Positions 1 to 9,350 of a stretch of DNA of 64,000 bases are shown in pieces. This stretch comes from JBMNOU01 sp050943215. GTDB taxonomy: Bacteria > Bacillota > Clostridia > Christensenellales > SZUA-584. A program made the translations under genes and the position numbers. The stretch lies in NCBI GenBank assembly GCA_050943215.1, contig JBMNOU010000002.1:10727-74726 (forward strand), given 5' to 3'. Each line of letters begins with the position of its first letter. Position 1 is the stretch's first letter. The notes under the pieces were generated by a model, which worked only from the letters and a program-made list of their open reading frames with translations, had not been told where the DNA came from and did no database searches.

Positions 1-1
1 T

Positions 2-886
2 AAGCCGCAATCATCCCCAATCTCAACGGTATTGTATTTTATTTCTGCCGACGGAGGCTTTTTACTGCCTGAAGTGCGCGATGTTACATACCCGAAAGGG
101 AATTATATCGAGACGCTGATTGAAGAGCTGAAAAAAGGTCCGCAGAACAAGTCGATCATGAAAAGTCCATTGACCGAGAGCTTAGAACTTTTGAAAGACC
201 CGGTGTTTAAAGATGCCGGGGCTGGCAGGTACAGATTGTCGCTTAATTTTTCAAAACTGCCAACGCAGTACGATTTTTCGGATGAACGGGATACATATTT
301 ATCCTGTGCGGCTATCATTTATACGATTATAGGCTTTGTGCCCGGGATCGAAAGCATTGATATGCATGTTATGGATAATGAGATTATCGTTAACGATGGG
401 TCCGCTTTGAAGAGTTTGAAAAGAGAAAATTATCTGGGTTGTATTGGGAGCAGTGTGCCGGTTTATTTTTCGGACAAAAATTCGGATTTGCTTCTTCAGG
501 TTTCAAGAAGCATGGAGCAGGAAAAAACGTGGAGCGCAAAGTGGCGGCTGATGGAACTGCTGAAAGGGCCGCTTGCTGGAGACGGAGACAACGCTTGGCC
601 GGTTATACCATCAGGCGTGACAGAACAGGATATATTATCTGTGGATGTTTATGAAGATACGGTGTATGTTAACCTGTCACAAAGTTTTAAAAGCGCATGT
701 GCTGGGCTTTCCGCCAAAAACGAGATGCTGCTTGTTTATGCCATAGTGAACACTATCACGGCAATGGACGGCATCAGCAAGGTTCAGTTTTTGGTTGAAG
801 GACAACAGACAGAGGCGCTTGCGGGCTACCTCTGTCTGTCCGACCCGTTATTACGGAACTATGGAATCATCAAGCAAATAGATTAA
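2..886 (+). CDS. GerMN-domain protein (GerM-like), N-terminus beyond the window
   Basis: The frame is open from the first bases of the window, so the TTG at 32 is probably not the start and the N-terminal part, expected to be a lipoprotein or signal peptide, lies upstream. What remains carries two similar halves. Each has the GerMN pattern: a strand reading LYFISADG or PVYFSDK, then LIEELKKGP or LMELLKGP, then a Val-Asn-hydrophobic strand (VYVNLSQSF in the second). GerM proteins of Bacillus are surface-anchored and act in sporulation and germination; two tandem GerMN domains is the usual layout. The stop overlaps the stop of the convergent asnB by a few bases. The family call is good; the exact role is inferred. 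Confidence 0.8.
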   Translation, partial: KPQSSPISTVLYFISADGGFLLPEVRDVTYPKGNYIETLIEELKKGPQNKSIMKSPLTESLELLKDPVFKDAGAGRYRLSLNFSKLPTQYDFSDERDTYLSCAAIIYTIIGFVPGIESIDMHVMDNEIIVNDGSALKSLKRENYLGCIGSSVPVYFSDKNSDLLLQVSRSMEQEKTWSAKWRLMELLKGPLAGDGDNAWPVIPSGVTEQDILSVDVYEDTVYVNLSQSFKSACAGLSAKNEMLLVYAIVNTITAMDGISKVQFLVEGQQTEALAGYLCLSDPLLRNYGIIKQID

Positions 887-2718
887 GCAACTATGCGTAC
901 GTTATATTCGTCAAGCCACATATTCAGCTGAAGAAGGAACGCGAACAGCTGGGGACCGGTCATCAGCTGGCCAAACCAAGGGGTCACGATGCTCATAGAA
1001 TCGAGCATCTCTTCAACAAAGTCTTTATCAATCAACGCATGAATCGGTGCGTTCTTGTCTGCGAGAGTTTCTTTTAATGCAGTGGAAACAAGCCGTGTAT
1101 ACTCTGGATTGTGTGTTTTGGGATATGGGCTTTTTTTTCTGTTGCAAATGCTCTCAGGTAGAAGATCCTTTACGGCGAGACGCAATATGCCTTTCTCCAT
1201 CCCGCCGATATTTTTAATGTCCCATGGAATATTCCAGGCATACTCGGCGATCCTGTGGTCACAGAATGGGACCCTAACTTCAAGGCCGCTTGCCATACTC
1301 ATTCTGTCTTTGCGATCAAGCAGGTTCGACATAAACCATTTTATATTGAGATAGAACATCTGGCGGCGCTTGCGTTCTTTTGGTTTTTCGTTGCCGAGAA
1401 GCGGTGTTTCTTCGACAGTGTCAAAATACCGGCATTTTGCATAATCCTCAATACCCACCCGGGATAAGTTTTTCGACATAACGTTTCTTCGGAGTTCAAG
1501 TGAGTTCGCCCAGGGGAACATATCAAGGTTTAAAAGGTCTTCCCTGTAAAACCACGGGTAACCGCCAAAAATTTCATCGGCGCATTCCCCGGACAGAGCG
1601 ACAGTGGCGTAACCTTTGATTTCTTTGCAGAATAGCAGCAGGCTAGAGTCAACATCGCCCATACCCGGAAGGTCTCGAGCGATCATGGCATCCTTTAAAG
1701 ATGACACGAGGGATTTGGTGTCGATGACATGTGCAATATGCTCACTGCCGATATGCCGGCGGACAATGTCGATATAATCGCTGTCGGGACTCGGCTGAAA
1801 AACGCTTCTCGTAAAATATTTATCGTTCTCTGCAAAATCAACCGAAAACGTGCGTAGTATGCTGCCTTTATCCGCGATGTGTTTTGCCGCGATTGCCGAT
1901 AGTGTGCTCGAATCGACGCCGCCCGAAAGGAATGTGCATACTGGCACGTCGGAAACAAGCTGCCGTTTTGCCGTATCAGTGATCAGCCACGACAATTTTT
2001 CAGTTGTTTCATGCAGGTCATCCGTATGTTCTGCGCTAACGTATTGCCAGTACCGGTGGATATACGTGCCAAGAGGAGAGTAGATCATGCATTCACCCGG
2101 ACGCAATTCTTCAATGCCGGCGAACAGCGTTTTGCCGGCGGTACGTGCCGGAGCCAGCGCAAAAAGCTCAAGTAGACCTTCTTCTTTGATAACAGGGGAA
2201 ATCTCTGGATGGGCAAGGATCGCTTTAATTTCAGACGCAAATAATAACGCATGCTTTGTGCGAGCAATGAATAGCGGTTTGACGCCCATCCTGTCGCGGG
2301 CAAGGAAAATGCGCTGTTTCTTTTCATCCCATATCCCAAAAGCAAATATTCCATTAATTTTTTCTACACATGACGGGCCCCATTCAATATAAGAGAGCAA
2401 TATCACCTCGGTATCCGAATGAGAAAAAAAAGTATGACCCTTATCCAAAAGTTCCTGCCTGAGTTCCGGAGTATTATAGAGCTTACCATTATATACAATT
2501 GTATATGTATTTGATCCCATGCTCCGTGTCATCGGTTGGCTTCCGCCCGCAGGATCGATAACGATCAGCCGCCTGTGCCCGAGAGCCGCCTGGTGCGTCA
2601 TAAACGTTCCAGCAGAATCTGGGCCTCTGTGATATAAGGTATCCAGCATCGCCGAGAGGGTTTTGCTTTTCTCAAGCAGGTTGTTTTCAAAATCCACTAT
2701 TCCGACAATTCCGCACAT
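883..2718 (-). CDS. asnB: Asparagine synthase (glutamine-hydrolysing)
   Basis: This is a class B asparagine synthetase, which makes asparagine from aspartate, ATP and glutamine amide nitrogen. The protein of 611 residues starts MCGIVG, so Cys2 is the N-terminal glutaminase nucleophile after Met removal. RGPDS near residue 31 and the SDTEVIL segment near 101 are typical of class II amidotransferases. The ATP-pyrophosphatase loop SGGVDSS is at about 265-271 and the LSGECADEIFGGY segment follows at about residue 374. Length matches the family. The start is ATG with a GGGGG Shine-Dalgarno just upstream. It is a single-gene unit, convergent with the GerMN gene and divergent from the ECF operon. 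Confidence 0.95.
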   Translation of the reverse strand: MCGIVGIVDFENNLLEKSKTLSAMLDTLYHRGPDSAGTFMTHQAALGHRRLIVIDPAGGSQPMTRSMGSNTYTIVYNGKLYNTPELRQELLDKGHTFFSHSDTEVILLSYIEWGPSCVEKINGIFAFGIWDEKKQRIFLARDRMGVKPLFIARTKHALLFASEIKAILAHPEISPVIKEEGLLELFALAPARTAGKTLFAGIEELRPGECMIYSPLGTYIHRYWQYVSAEHTDDLHETTEKLSWLITDTAKRQLVSDVPVCTFLSGGVDSSTLSAIAAKHIADKGSILRTFSVDFAENDKYFTRSVFQPSPDSDYIDIVRRHIGSEHIAHVIDTKSLVSSLKDAMIARDLPGMGDVDSSLLLFCKEIKGYATVALSGECADEIFGGYPWFYREDLLNLDMFPWANSLELRRNVMSKNLSRVGIEDYAKCRYFDTVEETPLLGNEKPKERKRRQMFYLNIKWFMSNLLDRKDRMSMASGLEVRVPFCDHRIAEYAWNIPWDIKNIGGMEKGILRLAVKDLLPESICNRKKSPYPKTHNPEYTRLVSTALKETLADKNAPIHALIDKDFVEEMLDSMSIVTPWFGQLMTGPQLFAFLLQLNMWLDEYNVRIVA

Positions 2719-2801
2719 ATAAGAAAGCCCCCAATAAAAAAGTTACTACAATACAGTATATGAGAAGGCGCCGGGTGCGTGATAACATAATGAAAAAGCA
2801 T

Positions 2802-2830
2802 TTGCAACGATGATTAAAATCGATTACAAT
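2802..2830 (+). promoter_or_regulatory. Predicted sigma-A promoter of the ECF-comEC-holA operon
   Basis: A TTGCAA -35 box (2802-2807), a 17-base spacer and a TACAAT -10 box (2825-2830) lie just before the GGAGGG ribosome binding site of the ECF S-component gene. This is a prediction from consensus and spacing only. Confidence 0.6.
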
Positions 2831-2853
2831 GAAGCAAAGCAACGGAGGGCAGA

Positions 2854-3354
2854 ATGATGGCTACGCAGAATCGTGTAAGGACATTAATCATATCTAGTAT
2901 GCTTGCCGCATTGATATTTGTGTTTACTTACCTGATACGGATACCCGTTACGGCAACTGGCGCATATATGAACATTGGCGACTGCATCATATACAGCTCA
3001 GGATTGCTCGTCGGTGTGCCATGGGCAGCGGCCGCTTCGGGGATCGGGAGTATGTTTTCGGATATTCTGGTTGGGGGAGGCATCTACATCCCTGCCACAC
3101 TTGTCATTAAGGGACTGATGGGCTATGTCTGTGCTGCCATAATGAAAAACGCGAGGCTTCCAAGGTTTGTTCTCGCATGTGTTCTTGGGGGAGCCATCAT
3201 GGTGGCCGGATATGGTATTTTTGAATGGTTTGCGTTTGGCTGGGCGTATGCGGTAGGTACGGTTATATATAACTTGGTACAGTGGGCTGCGGGCGTTGCC
3301 GGGGCAATTGCATTATATTATCCTATTAAAAGAATCGGAGATACGCTGAAATGA
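2854..3354 (+). CDS. ECF transporter S component, substrate unknown
   Basis: This small, very hydrophobic protein of 166 residues has about five or six membrane segments and no soluble domain. It carries the S-component pattern: a short basic N-terminus, a first helix with many Ala/Leu residues, and a GAYMNIGDCIIY stretch after it. That Asn-Ile-Gly-Asp motif is seen in ECF substrate-binding subunits of the vitamin or pyrimidine-precursor type. S components bind a micronutrient and share the EcfA-EcfA'-EcfT energising module, which is not in this window. The start is one of two adjacent ATG codons after GGAGGG. It overlaps the next gene by 4 bases (ATGA), so it is probably translationally coupled. 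The substrate cannot be told from this sequence. Confidence 0.75.
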   Translation: MMATQNRVRTLIISSMLAALIFVFTYLIRIPVTATGAYMNIGDCIIYSSGLLVGVPWAAAASGIGSMFSDILVGGGIYIPATLVIKGLMGYVCAAIMKNARLPRFVLACVLGGAIMVAGYGIFEWFAFGWAYAVGTVIYNLVQWAAGVAGAIALYYPIKRIGDTLK

Positions 3355-4082
3355 AATTATTCTGTTTTGGCAAATATGGGCCTTATCCAAAAGCGGGGCA
3401 TGCATGTTCGTGTTATATGCTTAATAGCCAAGGCAGAAATATTATTATCGACCTCGGTTGCGGCGCACTTTCAAAGGTTTTAAATAGGCTGAGATTACAG
3501 GATATTGACGCCATTGTACTCTCGCATCTGCATGCTGATCATATGGGTGACATGCTGACGCTAAGATACGCACTGAGCGCCGCTAGGAAGATGGGCAAAA
3601 GAAGCGATCCGCTAAGTGTTTATATGCCGAATCAGCCGATAGCCGAAGCGCTACTGATTACCTCAAATGAGATGATCAACCCGGTATATATCAGTGACAA
3701 TAGTATATGCAGCATTTGCGGTATTGAAGTAAGCTTTGCGTTAATGCCTCACGCCGTGCCGAGCTATGCGATGGCGTTTCGCACGCAGGGAAAGACGTTT
3801 GTCTATTCGGGAGATACCAAGGATAACGACCGTCTAGCGTCTTTTGCAAAAGATGCAGATTTGTTTTTGATGGAGGCTGCATTGTTATCCACACATAAGA
3901 CACCGGACGCTTTACATGTCAGCGCAGTCGATGCGGGACGCATCGGTAAAGAAGCCGGTGCAAAACGCTTGCTGATCACGCATATTTTCCCAGAATATGA
4001 TGAAAATGCGGTATTGCACGAGGCAAAACAACATTATCCTGGGGTTGAGCTGATAGAGGAACAAAAGATATACGAGGTCTAA
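3351..4082 (+). CDS. MBL-fold metallohydrolase, YhfI/RNase Z-like
   Basis: The protein of 243 residues has the metallo-beta-lactamase fold signature. SHLHADHMGD near residue 63 supplies the HxHxDH metal ligands, HAVPSYAM near 135 gives a further His, YSGDT near 153 the bridging Asp, and LLITHIFPEY near 213 the last His. The overall pattern resembles the beta-CASP-free, RNase Z-like hydrolases such as Bacillus YhfI. The substrate is unknown. It overlaps the ECF gene by 4 bases and ends immediately before the comEC start codon, so the genes are one transcription unit. Confidence 0.8.
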   Translation: MKLFCFGKYGPYPKAGHACSCYMLNSQGRNIIIDLGCGALSKVLNRLRLQDIDAIVLSHLHADHMGDMLTLRYALSAARKMGKRSDPLSVYMPNQPIAEALLITSNEMINPVYISDNSICSICGIEVSFALMPHAVPSYAMAFRTQGKTFVYSGDTKDNDRLASFAKDADLFLMEAALLSTHKTPDALHVSAVDAGRIGKEAGAKRLLITHIFPEYDENAVLHEAKQHYPGVELIEEQKIYEV

Positions 4083-6359
4083 ATGAATATCCCCAATAAG
4101 GCAAACAGAGCAATCAATAAGCGTCCGCTGTTGATTGCTGCGGCTGCCTTTGCACTGGGCGTGGTCTTAGGCAGATATTATCATTTCCAAACAATCTATA
4201 TCATCGTTGCCGCCGTATTGGCCGGCAGTGCTCTCATCATTCGAAAAAAAGTATTTCTCATTATATGCGCCACATGCGTTTTTTTTGCAGCTTTTTTATC
4301 GGCCCGGGCATATGATGTCCAATACATCGATACCGGCGATGACATGCAGATAACAGGCAGAGTTTACGCTGATCCATATACAAATGATTACGGCAGCGTA
4401 ATCTGTATGCTCGATGAAGCGTGCATAGACGGACGTGATTGCGGCAACATCAAGCTGTATATATCGGGTGCGAAGCCGGGCGTTTTTACATGCGGCGATG
4501 TAGTGCAATCATCGGCGCGCGTAGAGATCCCAAAAGGTGTAAGAAACCCCGGCGGGTTTGATGAAAGACTATACCTTCTTTCACAAGGCATATACTACAA
4601 AGCATATGCGGATGGGGCAGAGGTTATAGACAAGCGGGGCGGTCCAGGTATCATAATCGCACACGCCAGGAAATATCTTGGAGAAGTGACAGACAGTATA
4701 TTCGAAGTGGATACTGCCCCTATCGCGAAAGCGATGCTGCTGGGAGATACGCAGGGGATTGGTGAGGAGACATATAGTGCTTTTAAAGACACTGGTATGG
4801 CGCATGTGCTAGCGGTATCTGGCCTCAATGCAGTAATTCTGATCGCTTTTATCTATCACGTCCTCAAAACGGTTAAGGTGGGGCGTACGCCAAGGCTTGT
4901 AGTGACGCTGATATTTATTGCAGTTTACACGTGCGTTACGGGGCTCACGCCATCAATCGTACGCGCATCGATTATGGCGTGTACGATGCTGCTTAGAAAG
5001 CATTTTGGCAGGCAAACGGATACTCTTAGCACCCTTGCGCTCTCTTTTATCATAATACTCATTATCAATCCGCTTGATCTTTTTACAGCGAGCTTTCAAC
5101 TTTCATTCGGTGCAGTTTTTGGAATGCTGACGATAGGCTGGCAGATTGACCGCTGGATGACAAAAAAGCTGAGAGGACTTTTAGCCTCCGTAGGCAGAAC
5201 GGTTTCGGCTTCTGTAGGAGCAACCGCCGGGACCATACCGGTCCTAGCCGCTACTTTCAGCCGTGTATCCACGCTCAGCATCATCATCAACATCGTTGTG
5301 ATACCGCTCGCATCAGTCGGGACTGTGCTTGTTTTCATCTCCTCTTTCGCAGGCATACTATTTGGGTCGGCTGCTGTTTATATCGCGTATATGGCATCTG
5401 CTTTTATTAAAATGATGATGGCCATTATCAATGCGGCTGCGGCTATACCGTTTATTGCTTTTGATATCGCTTCGCCGCCATGGTATTTTATAACGGTATG
5501 TTTTGTGGCGTTATTGATTAGCTCTAAATATATTTTGATAAAGACGAAAATGAAAGCTATACTGTGCGGTGCGTTAACCGCGACCGTCTTTGTTGCGATA
5601 CTGACGATTCAGCCCCAAGGCATGTACCTCGTATTTCTTGATGTGGGCCAGGCAGATGCGGCGTTTATCAAGACGGAGCAAGGTGGACAGTATTTTATTG
5701 ACGGGGGAAGAGAGCAGAGCGCCGATGAGGTGGTCGGCTTCACAATCCGCAGAGGATACAGGCCAAATGCCGCATTTGTCTCGCATACGGACGACGACCA
5801 TTTTTCGGGCATCGTAGCGCTTTATGATGCGGGGCTTTTAAAAAAGGTTTATTGTTCATGGCAAGAGGAAGATACGGTAAAGACAGCAATGCCAGATGCT
5901 GAGGTTGTGCCGCTTGGAGCAGGGGATACGGTTTTGCTGGACGAGTATACGCGGGCTTTGGTATTATATCCATACATAGATACAGCTGGAGAGGATAAAA
6001 ATGACATGTCGCTAGTACTGCTGATTGAATACAAAGGGCATACCGCGCTGTTTGCGGGGGATATTACGGGAGCAACGGAAACATATGTATTTGCCGGTTT
6101 GCCCAAAGTCGATATATACAAAGCAGCGCATCACGGTTCAAAGTATTCCTCATATCGGCTTCCGTTATCCACGCTGACTCCGGAATACAGCGTGATCAGT
6201 GTGGGCAGCAATTCATTTGGTCATCCAAATGCTCAGGCGATATGCAGACTTGAGGATTACTCGGAAGAAATCTATATAACTAAGGACAACTGTGCAATCG
6301 AGTTTTATATTGATGATAAAATCATAACGAATTCTTATGGGGGCGGCAATGCCGAATAA
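4083..6359 (+). CDS. comEC: ComEC/Rec2-family DNA internalisation channel protein
   Basis: This is the membrane channel that passes single-stranded DNA into the cytoplasm during natural competence. The 758 residues show three parts in the usual order. First come N-terminal membrane helices and a small extracellular OB-like region (DUF4131 type, about 1-200). The polytopic Competence domain has the family hallmark AHVLAVSGLNAV at about 240-251. A C-terminal MBL-fold domain runs from about 515 (LDVGQADA) and includes SHTDDDHFSG at about 567, the metal-binding HxDxDH form. The length is full. No other com genes are in the window, so competence itself cannot be inferred. holA follows directly with a short overlap, an order found in many Firmicutes. 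Confidence 0.93.
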   Translation: MNIPNKANRAINKRPLLIAAAAFALGVVLGRYYHFQTIYIIVAAVLAGSALIIRKKVFLIICATCVFFAAFLSARAYDVQYIDTGDDMQITGRVYADPYTNDYGSVICMLDEACIDGRDCGNIKLYISGAKPGVFTCGDVVQSSARVEIPKGVRNPGGFDERLYLLSQGIYYKAYADGAEVIDKRGGPGIIIAHARKYLGEVTDSIFEVDTAPIAKAMLLGDTQGIGEETYSAFKDTGMAHVLAVSGLNAVILIAFIYHVLKTVKVGRTPRLVVTLIFIAVYTCVTGLTPSIVRASIMACTMLLRKHFGRQTDTLSTLALSFIIILIINPLDLFTASFQLSFGAVFGMLTIGWQIDRWMTKKLRGLLASVGRTVSASVGATAGTIPVLAATFSRVSTLSIIINIVVIPLASVGTVLVFISSFAGILFGSAAVYIAYMASAFIKMMMAIINAAAAIPFIAFDIASPPWYFITVCFVALLISSKYILIKTKMKAILCGALTATVFVAILTIQPQGMYLVFLDVGQADAAFIKTEQGGQYFIDGGREQSADEVVGFTIRRGYRPNAAFVSHTDDDHFSGIVALYDAGLLKKVYCSWQEEDTVKTAMPDAEVVPLGAGDTVLLDEYTRALVLYPYIDTAGEDKNDMSLVLLIEYKGHTALFAGDITGATETYVFAGLPKVDIYKAAHHGSKYSSYRLPLSTLTPEYSVISVGSNSFGHPNAQAICRLEDYSEEIYITKDNCAIEFYIDDKIITNSYGGGNAE

Positions 6360-7305
6360 AGATATCTATATTTTTGCTGGTGATAGCTACATGATAAAGC
6401 AGAGTTTAATACAGCTTAGGCAATCTCTTGATATCCAGTATGAGCAAATAAACACCACTTATTACGAACGCATGCCCAAAGCAGACGAGCTCTATGAAGC
6501 GTGCGTGGCTGTTCCGTTCATGTCAGATATACGGTTGGTCGCGGTGGGCGACTGCAGTGTGTTGACGGCCAAAGGCAGCGCGGAAGAGGCAAAGAAAGTG
6601 GCTGCGTTCATTGATAAGATACCTCACACAACAGCGCTTGCTCTTTGCACGGATAATGCGCTGGATAAACGGCGCGCACTCTATAAGCAGGTCAAAAACT
6701 GTGGACAGATAAAAGAATTTACCCAGCCATCCTTGGCAGAGTGCATCAGTTTTGTGATCAAACAAGCATTGAAACAAGGTGCAGCCATATCAAAGGCAAC
6801 GGCGGCAGAACTTGTCGCTCTCATAGGCTTTGATTATTATGCTTTGGAAAACGAAATTGCAAAGCTGGCGGTGTATAGCGGATATAATGAGATTACTGCA
6901 AAACATCTCACCGAATGTGCATCAAAGTCGTTAGAATACAATATATTTGAAATTCATGGACTTTTTCTGAATAAACAGGCGGCTAAAGCGCAGGTTTTGC
7001 TAACAGATATTTTAAGATCCGAACGGCCCGAGGCGGTTGTTGGCCTTTTTGCGAAAAAGATCAGGGATATGTATAAGGTGAGGACAATGCTAGATGCGGG
7101 TTTTAGTATTGCGAAGGTTACCAAGATGGCCAATGTCACAAGCTTTGTGGTGCAAATTTTAAAAAGAGAATGCAAGGCCTTTACACAGGAAGAGTTGCGG
7201 AATGCTCTTGTAGCGCTAGCGGATTTAGACTATGCGGTCAAGAGTGGTGAGAAAGAAGCCGCGCTTGCGTTGACAGAAACGCTTGTCAGGATATATAAAC
7301 TATAA
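6349..7305 (+). CDS. holA: DNA polymerase III subunit delta
   Basis: The delta subunit opens the sliding clamp within the clamp loader. From the ATG at 6349 the protein has 318 residues, close to the family length. It shows the family layout: an N-terminal P-loop-less AAA-like domain (KDIYIFAGDSYMIKQ), a central helical part with the IGFDYYALENEIAKL segment, and a C-terminal collar region with the LVRIYKL end. The ATG at 6349 is preferred over the ATG at 6337 because a GGGGG ribosome binding site lies just before it; both overlap the end of comEC. The comEC-holA-rpsT neighbourhood supports the call. Confidence 0.9.
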   Translation: MPNKDIYIFAGDSYMIKQSLIQLRQSLDIQYEQINTTYYERMPKADELYEACVAVPFMSDIRLVAVGDCSVLTAKGSAEEAKKVAAFIDKIPHTTALALCTDNALDKRRALYKQVKNCGQIKEFTQPSLAECISFVIKQALKQGAAISKATAAELVALIGFDYYALENEIAKLAVYSGYNEITAKHLTECASKSLEYNIFEIHGLFLNKQAAKAQVLLTDILRSERPEAVVGLFAKKIRDMYKVRTMLDAGFSIAKVTKMANVTSFVVQILKRECKAFTQEELRNALVALADLDYAVKSGEKEAALALTETLVRIYKL

Positions 7306-7313
7306 GATCAACA

Positions 7314-7343
7314 CAAAAAGCCTGCAATCTATGGATTGTAGGC
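7314..7343 (-). terminator. Rho-independent terminator of rpsT
   Basis: Two 10-base arms (7320-7329 and 7334-7343, one G-U pair, loop of 4) form a strong hairpin. On the minus strand it is followed by a T-tract (complement of 7314-7319), so it terminates rpsT. On the plus strand no T-tract follows, so it would end holA less well. Confidence 0.8.
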
Positions 7344-7369
7344 CTGCAGGAACATATAATAAAGTCTTT

Positions 7370-7651
7370 TTACTTTGAAATAGCGGCAAAGGCTTTAGCA
7401 ACTTGTGCCTTCTTGCGGTTGCTACTGTTTTTATGGATAGTTCCTTTAAGTGTGGCTTTATCAAGCGCGCTTATATACTCTTTATAAAGTGCTGCTGCCT
7501 TATTCTGATCGCCAGCGCTTACAGCATCCTGAAACTTTTTCACCATCGTCTTTAATTCAGACTTTACCTGACGGTTTCTCAATTTAGCTTTTGCTTCGAT
7601 ACGCATGCGTTTTTCGGCGGATTTAATATTTGGCAAGTTTATTTCCTCCAT
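7370..7651 (-). CDS. rpsT: 30S ribosomal protein S20
   Basis: S20 is a small basic helical protein that binds the 16S rRNA 5' domain. The 93 residues begin MEEINLPNIKSAEKRMR and contain NRQVKSELKTMVKKF and the KGTIHKNSSNRKKAQVAKA signature of S20. A TTTCCTCC complement just upstream is a strong Shine-Dalgarno on the minus strand. It is monocistronic, with its own promoter and terminator, which is normal for rpsT. Confidence 0.96.
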   Translation of the reverse strand: MEEINLPNIKSAEKRMRIEAKAKLRNRQVKSELKTMVKKFQDAVSAGDQNKAAALYKEYISALDKATLKGTIHKNSSNRKKAQVAKAFAAISK

Positions 7652-7679
7652 AATAATATTCTTTCCGATAACGAATCGT

Positions 7680-7708
7680 ATTTTAACATATCAATCCGTG
7701 TTTTGCAA
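7680..7708 (-). promoter_or_regulatory. Predicted promoter of rpsT
   Basis: On the minus strand TTGCAA (7703-7708), a 17-base spacer and TAAAAT (7680-7685) precede the rpsT start by about 30 bases. Prediction by consensus and spacing. Confidence 0.6.
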
Positions 7709-7815
7709 CAATATATAAAAAATCTAAAAATTAATATCTTTTATATATTGAAAGCATCTATTAATATGACTACGTTTATGTTAAAATAACAACATATTTT
7801 TAGAGAGGAATCACT

Positions 7816-8304
7816 ATGTATTGTAAAAAATGCGGAAAAGACTATCCAAAAGAAAAAAGAGTATGTAAAGATTGTGGCATTGCACTTACGCCAGGTGTAT
7901 CACCGGTATCAAAAAAACGGGGTATTAAACGCATGCTGATTATAGGCAGCGCTATGATCGTAATTGTTGTCGCCGTATTTTTAATCATCGGTCTCGGCGG
8001 TATGGTGCCGTCCAAGCTAAAAGGCACATGGTATGAAACAACGGGCTTAGGTGGTACGCTTGAGTTTAAACCCTATGGTGTATTGCAGTATAAAATAATG
8101 GGGCATGAAAGCGAAGGAAGTTATCAATATGACGGCGCTATAGAGGAAGGCAATATGACACGACAGATCGGAAATGAACCAAGAGTGTCTGAATTTACCT
8201 GCGACGGGATAACCATTGAACTGGATGGGGCTACATTCACCAAAAAATATGTGCAGCAGCAGGATCTTGGTAGCTTGATAAAGGACCAAATCCCCGTAAA
8301 ATAA
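7816..8304 (+). CDS. Zinc-ribbon membrane protein with one GTWYETTG-type domain
   Basis: I do not recognise a named function. The 162 residues hold an N-terminal zinc ribbon (Cys3, Cys6, Cys17, Cys20), a single membrane helix at about 38-60, and a C-terminal domain predicted to be beta-rich. That domain starts GTWYETTGLGGTLEF and contains a GSYQYD strand. The plan is a cytoplasmic ribbon, one helix and an external domain. The C-terminal domain is clearly paralogous to the last domain of the next gene. The lipocalin-like alternation of Gly-Thr-Trp, Phe-x-x-Gly and Gly-Ser-Tyr resembles the DUF5640-type domains often joined to zinc ribbons, but that assignment is tentative. The ribosome binding site GAGAGG fits the ATG. 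Confidence 0.7.
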   Translation: MYCKKCGKDYPKEKRVCKDCGIALTPGVSPVSKKRGIKRMLIIGSAMIVIVVAVFLIIGLGGMVPSKLKGTWYETTGLGGTLEFKPYGVLQYKIMGHESEGSYQYDGAIEEGNMTRQIGNEPRVSEFTCDGITIELDGATFTKKYVQQQDLGSLIKDQIPVK

Positions 8305-8331
8305 TCAAAAAAGCCAATAGGAGACGGTATA

Positions 8332-9285
8332 ATGTTCTGTACGAAATGTGGTCATAAAAACATAGAAGAATCTGCCTTTTGCGTTAACTGTGGCAGTGCC
8401 TTGCAAAGCATAGAATCACAGCCTCAGGCATCACAGGGCCGGTTCATGCCTCTAAAGGGCCACGGCCAATATATGCCGCCTCCTCAGGGAATGTACCCTA
8501 ATTACCCTCTTCAAGTCCCAAAGAAGAGCAGGAAAGGACTTGTTGTAGGGCTTTGTATAGGAGGCATTGTTATCATTGCAGCCGCGGTTGTGCTTGTAAT
8601 ATTGCTGACCGGTAAAACACCTATTGTGGGGCAGTGGTACAGCGATGAGCGTACAGAGGTGGTCGAGTTTAACGATGATGGAACGATGATCGTTTATACA
8701 GTTTCCGGAGACAATCAAGGCGAATATAAGTTTGATAATAGCAAAGGCGAAGGCATTATTTCGATCGCAGGGGCGGAATATGATTTTGAAACGTATAAAG
8801 ATGAGCTTTTAATCCAGGGCGTAGGTGCTTATATCAAGGCTAAAGATGGATTTGATGTGAATAATTTTATAGATGATGCAATAAGTGCTTTTAATGGTTT
8901 TGCAGGCGATGATTTTATCGATGATGATTTGTCAGATGGGGGAGCTGCCCCCGCGGATAGGCCGAGCTTGGCACCGGATCAAATCGGTATCCTTGGTACA
9001 TGGTATGAAACAACGGGGTTTGGCGGAACAATGGATTTCTATTCGGATGGCACATTTAGTATGAAGGCGATGGGCATTACAATCTCGGGCAGCTATACGT
9101 TTAATCCCGCAATGGAAAGGGGAGAGCTGAATATAGAGTTTGCCGGAGAGACAACCACATCAACGATATATCTTAAAAACGGCATACTTGATATAGATGG
9201 CATGCAATATACCAAAGAATATGTAGAACAGATAGATCCAAAAGAAATGTTAGAAGGTTTTGATTTAAGCAGCCTCCCTTATTAA
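8332..9285 (+). CDS. Zinc-ribbon membrane protein with two GTWYETTG-type domains
   Basis: This larger paralogue of the preceding gene has 317 residues. It has the same zinc ribbon (Cys3, Cys6, Cys17, Cys20), then a Pro/Gln/Met-rich linker (about 25-62), one membrane helix (about 68-92) and two copies of the external domain. The first copy begins GQWYSDERTEVVEF and is diverged; the second, GTWYETTGFGGTMDF, is very close to the single copy of the neighbour. An Asp-rich linker (about 180-205) joins the copies. The genes are 27 bases apart and probably cotranscribed. The function is unknown; such proteins are common in Clostridia as membrane-anchored sensors or envelope proteins. Confidence 0.7.
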   Translation: MFCTKCGHKNIEESAFCVNCGSALQSIESQPQASQGRFMPLKGHGQYMPPPQGMYPNYPLQVPKKSRKGLVVGLCIGGIVIIAAAVVLVILLTGKTPIVGQWYSDERTEVVEFNDDGTMIVYTVSGDNQGEYKFDNSKGEGIISIAGAEYDFETYKDELLIQGVGAYIKAKDGFDVNNFIDDAISAFNGFAGDDFIDDDLSDGGAAPADRPSLAPDQIGILGTWYETTGFGGTMDFYSDGTFSMKAMGITISGSYTFNPAMERGELNIEFAGETTTSTIYLKNGILDIDGMQYTKEYVEQIDPKEMLEGFDLSSLPY

Positions 9286-9321
9286 TGATGTGCCAAGGGG
9301 TAAATAAGCCAAAATGTAATG

Positions 9322-9350
9322 TAAGAGCTAATAATACCGGCTCTTTATTA
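9322..9350 (+). terminator. Possible weak terminator after the zinc-ribbon pair
   Basis: AAGAGC (9323-9328) and GCTCTT (9340-9345) can pair across an 11-base loop, followed by a short T/A-rich tail. Weak stem, so only a possible terminator. Confidence 0.35.
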
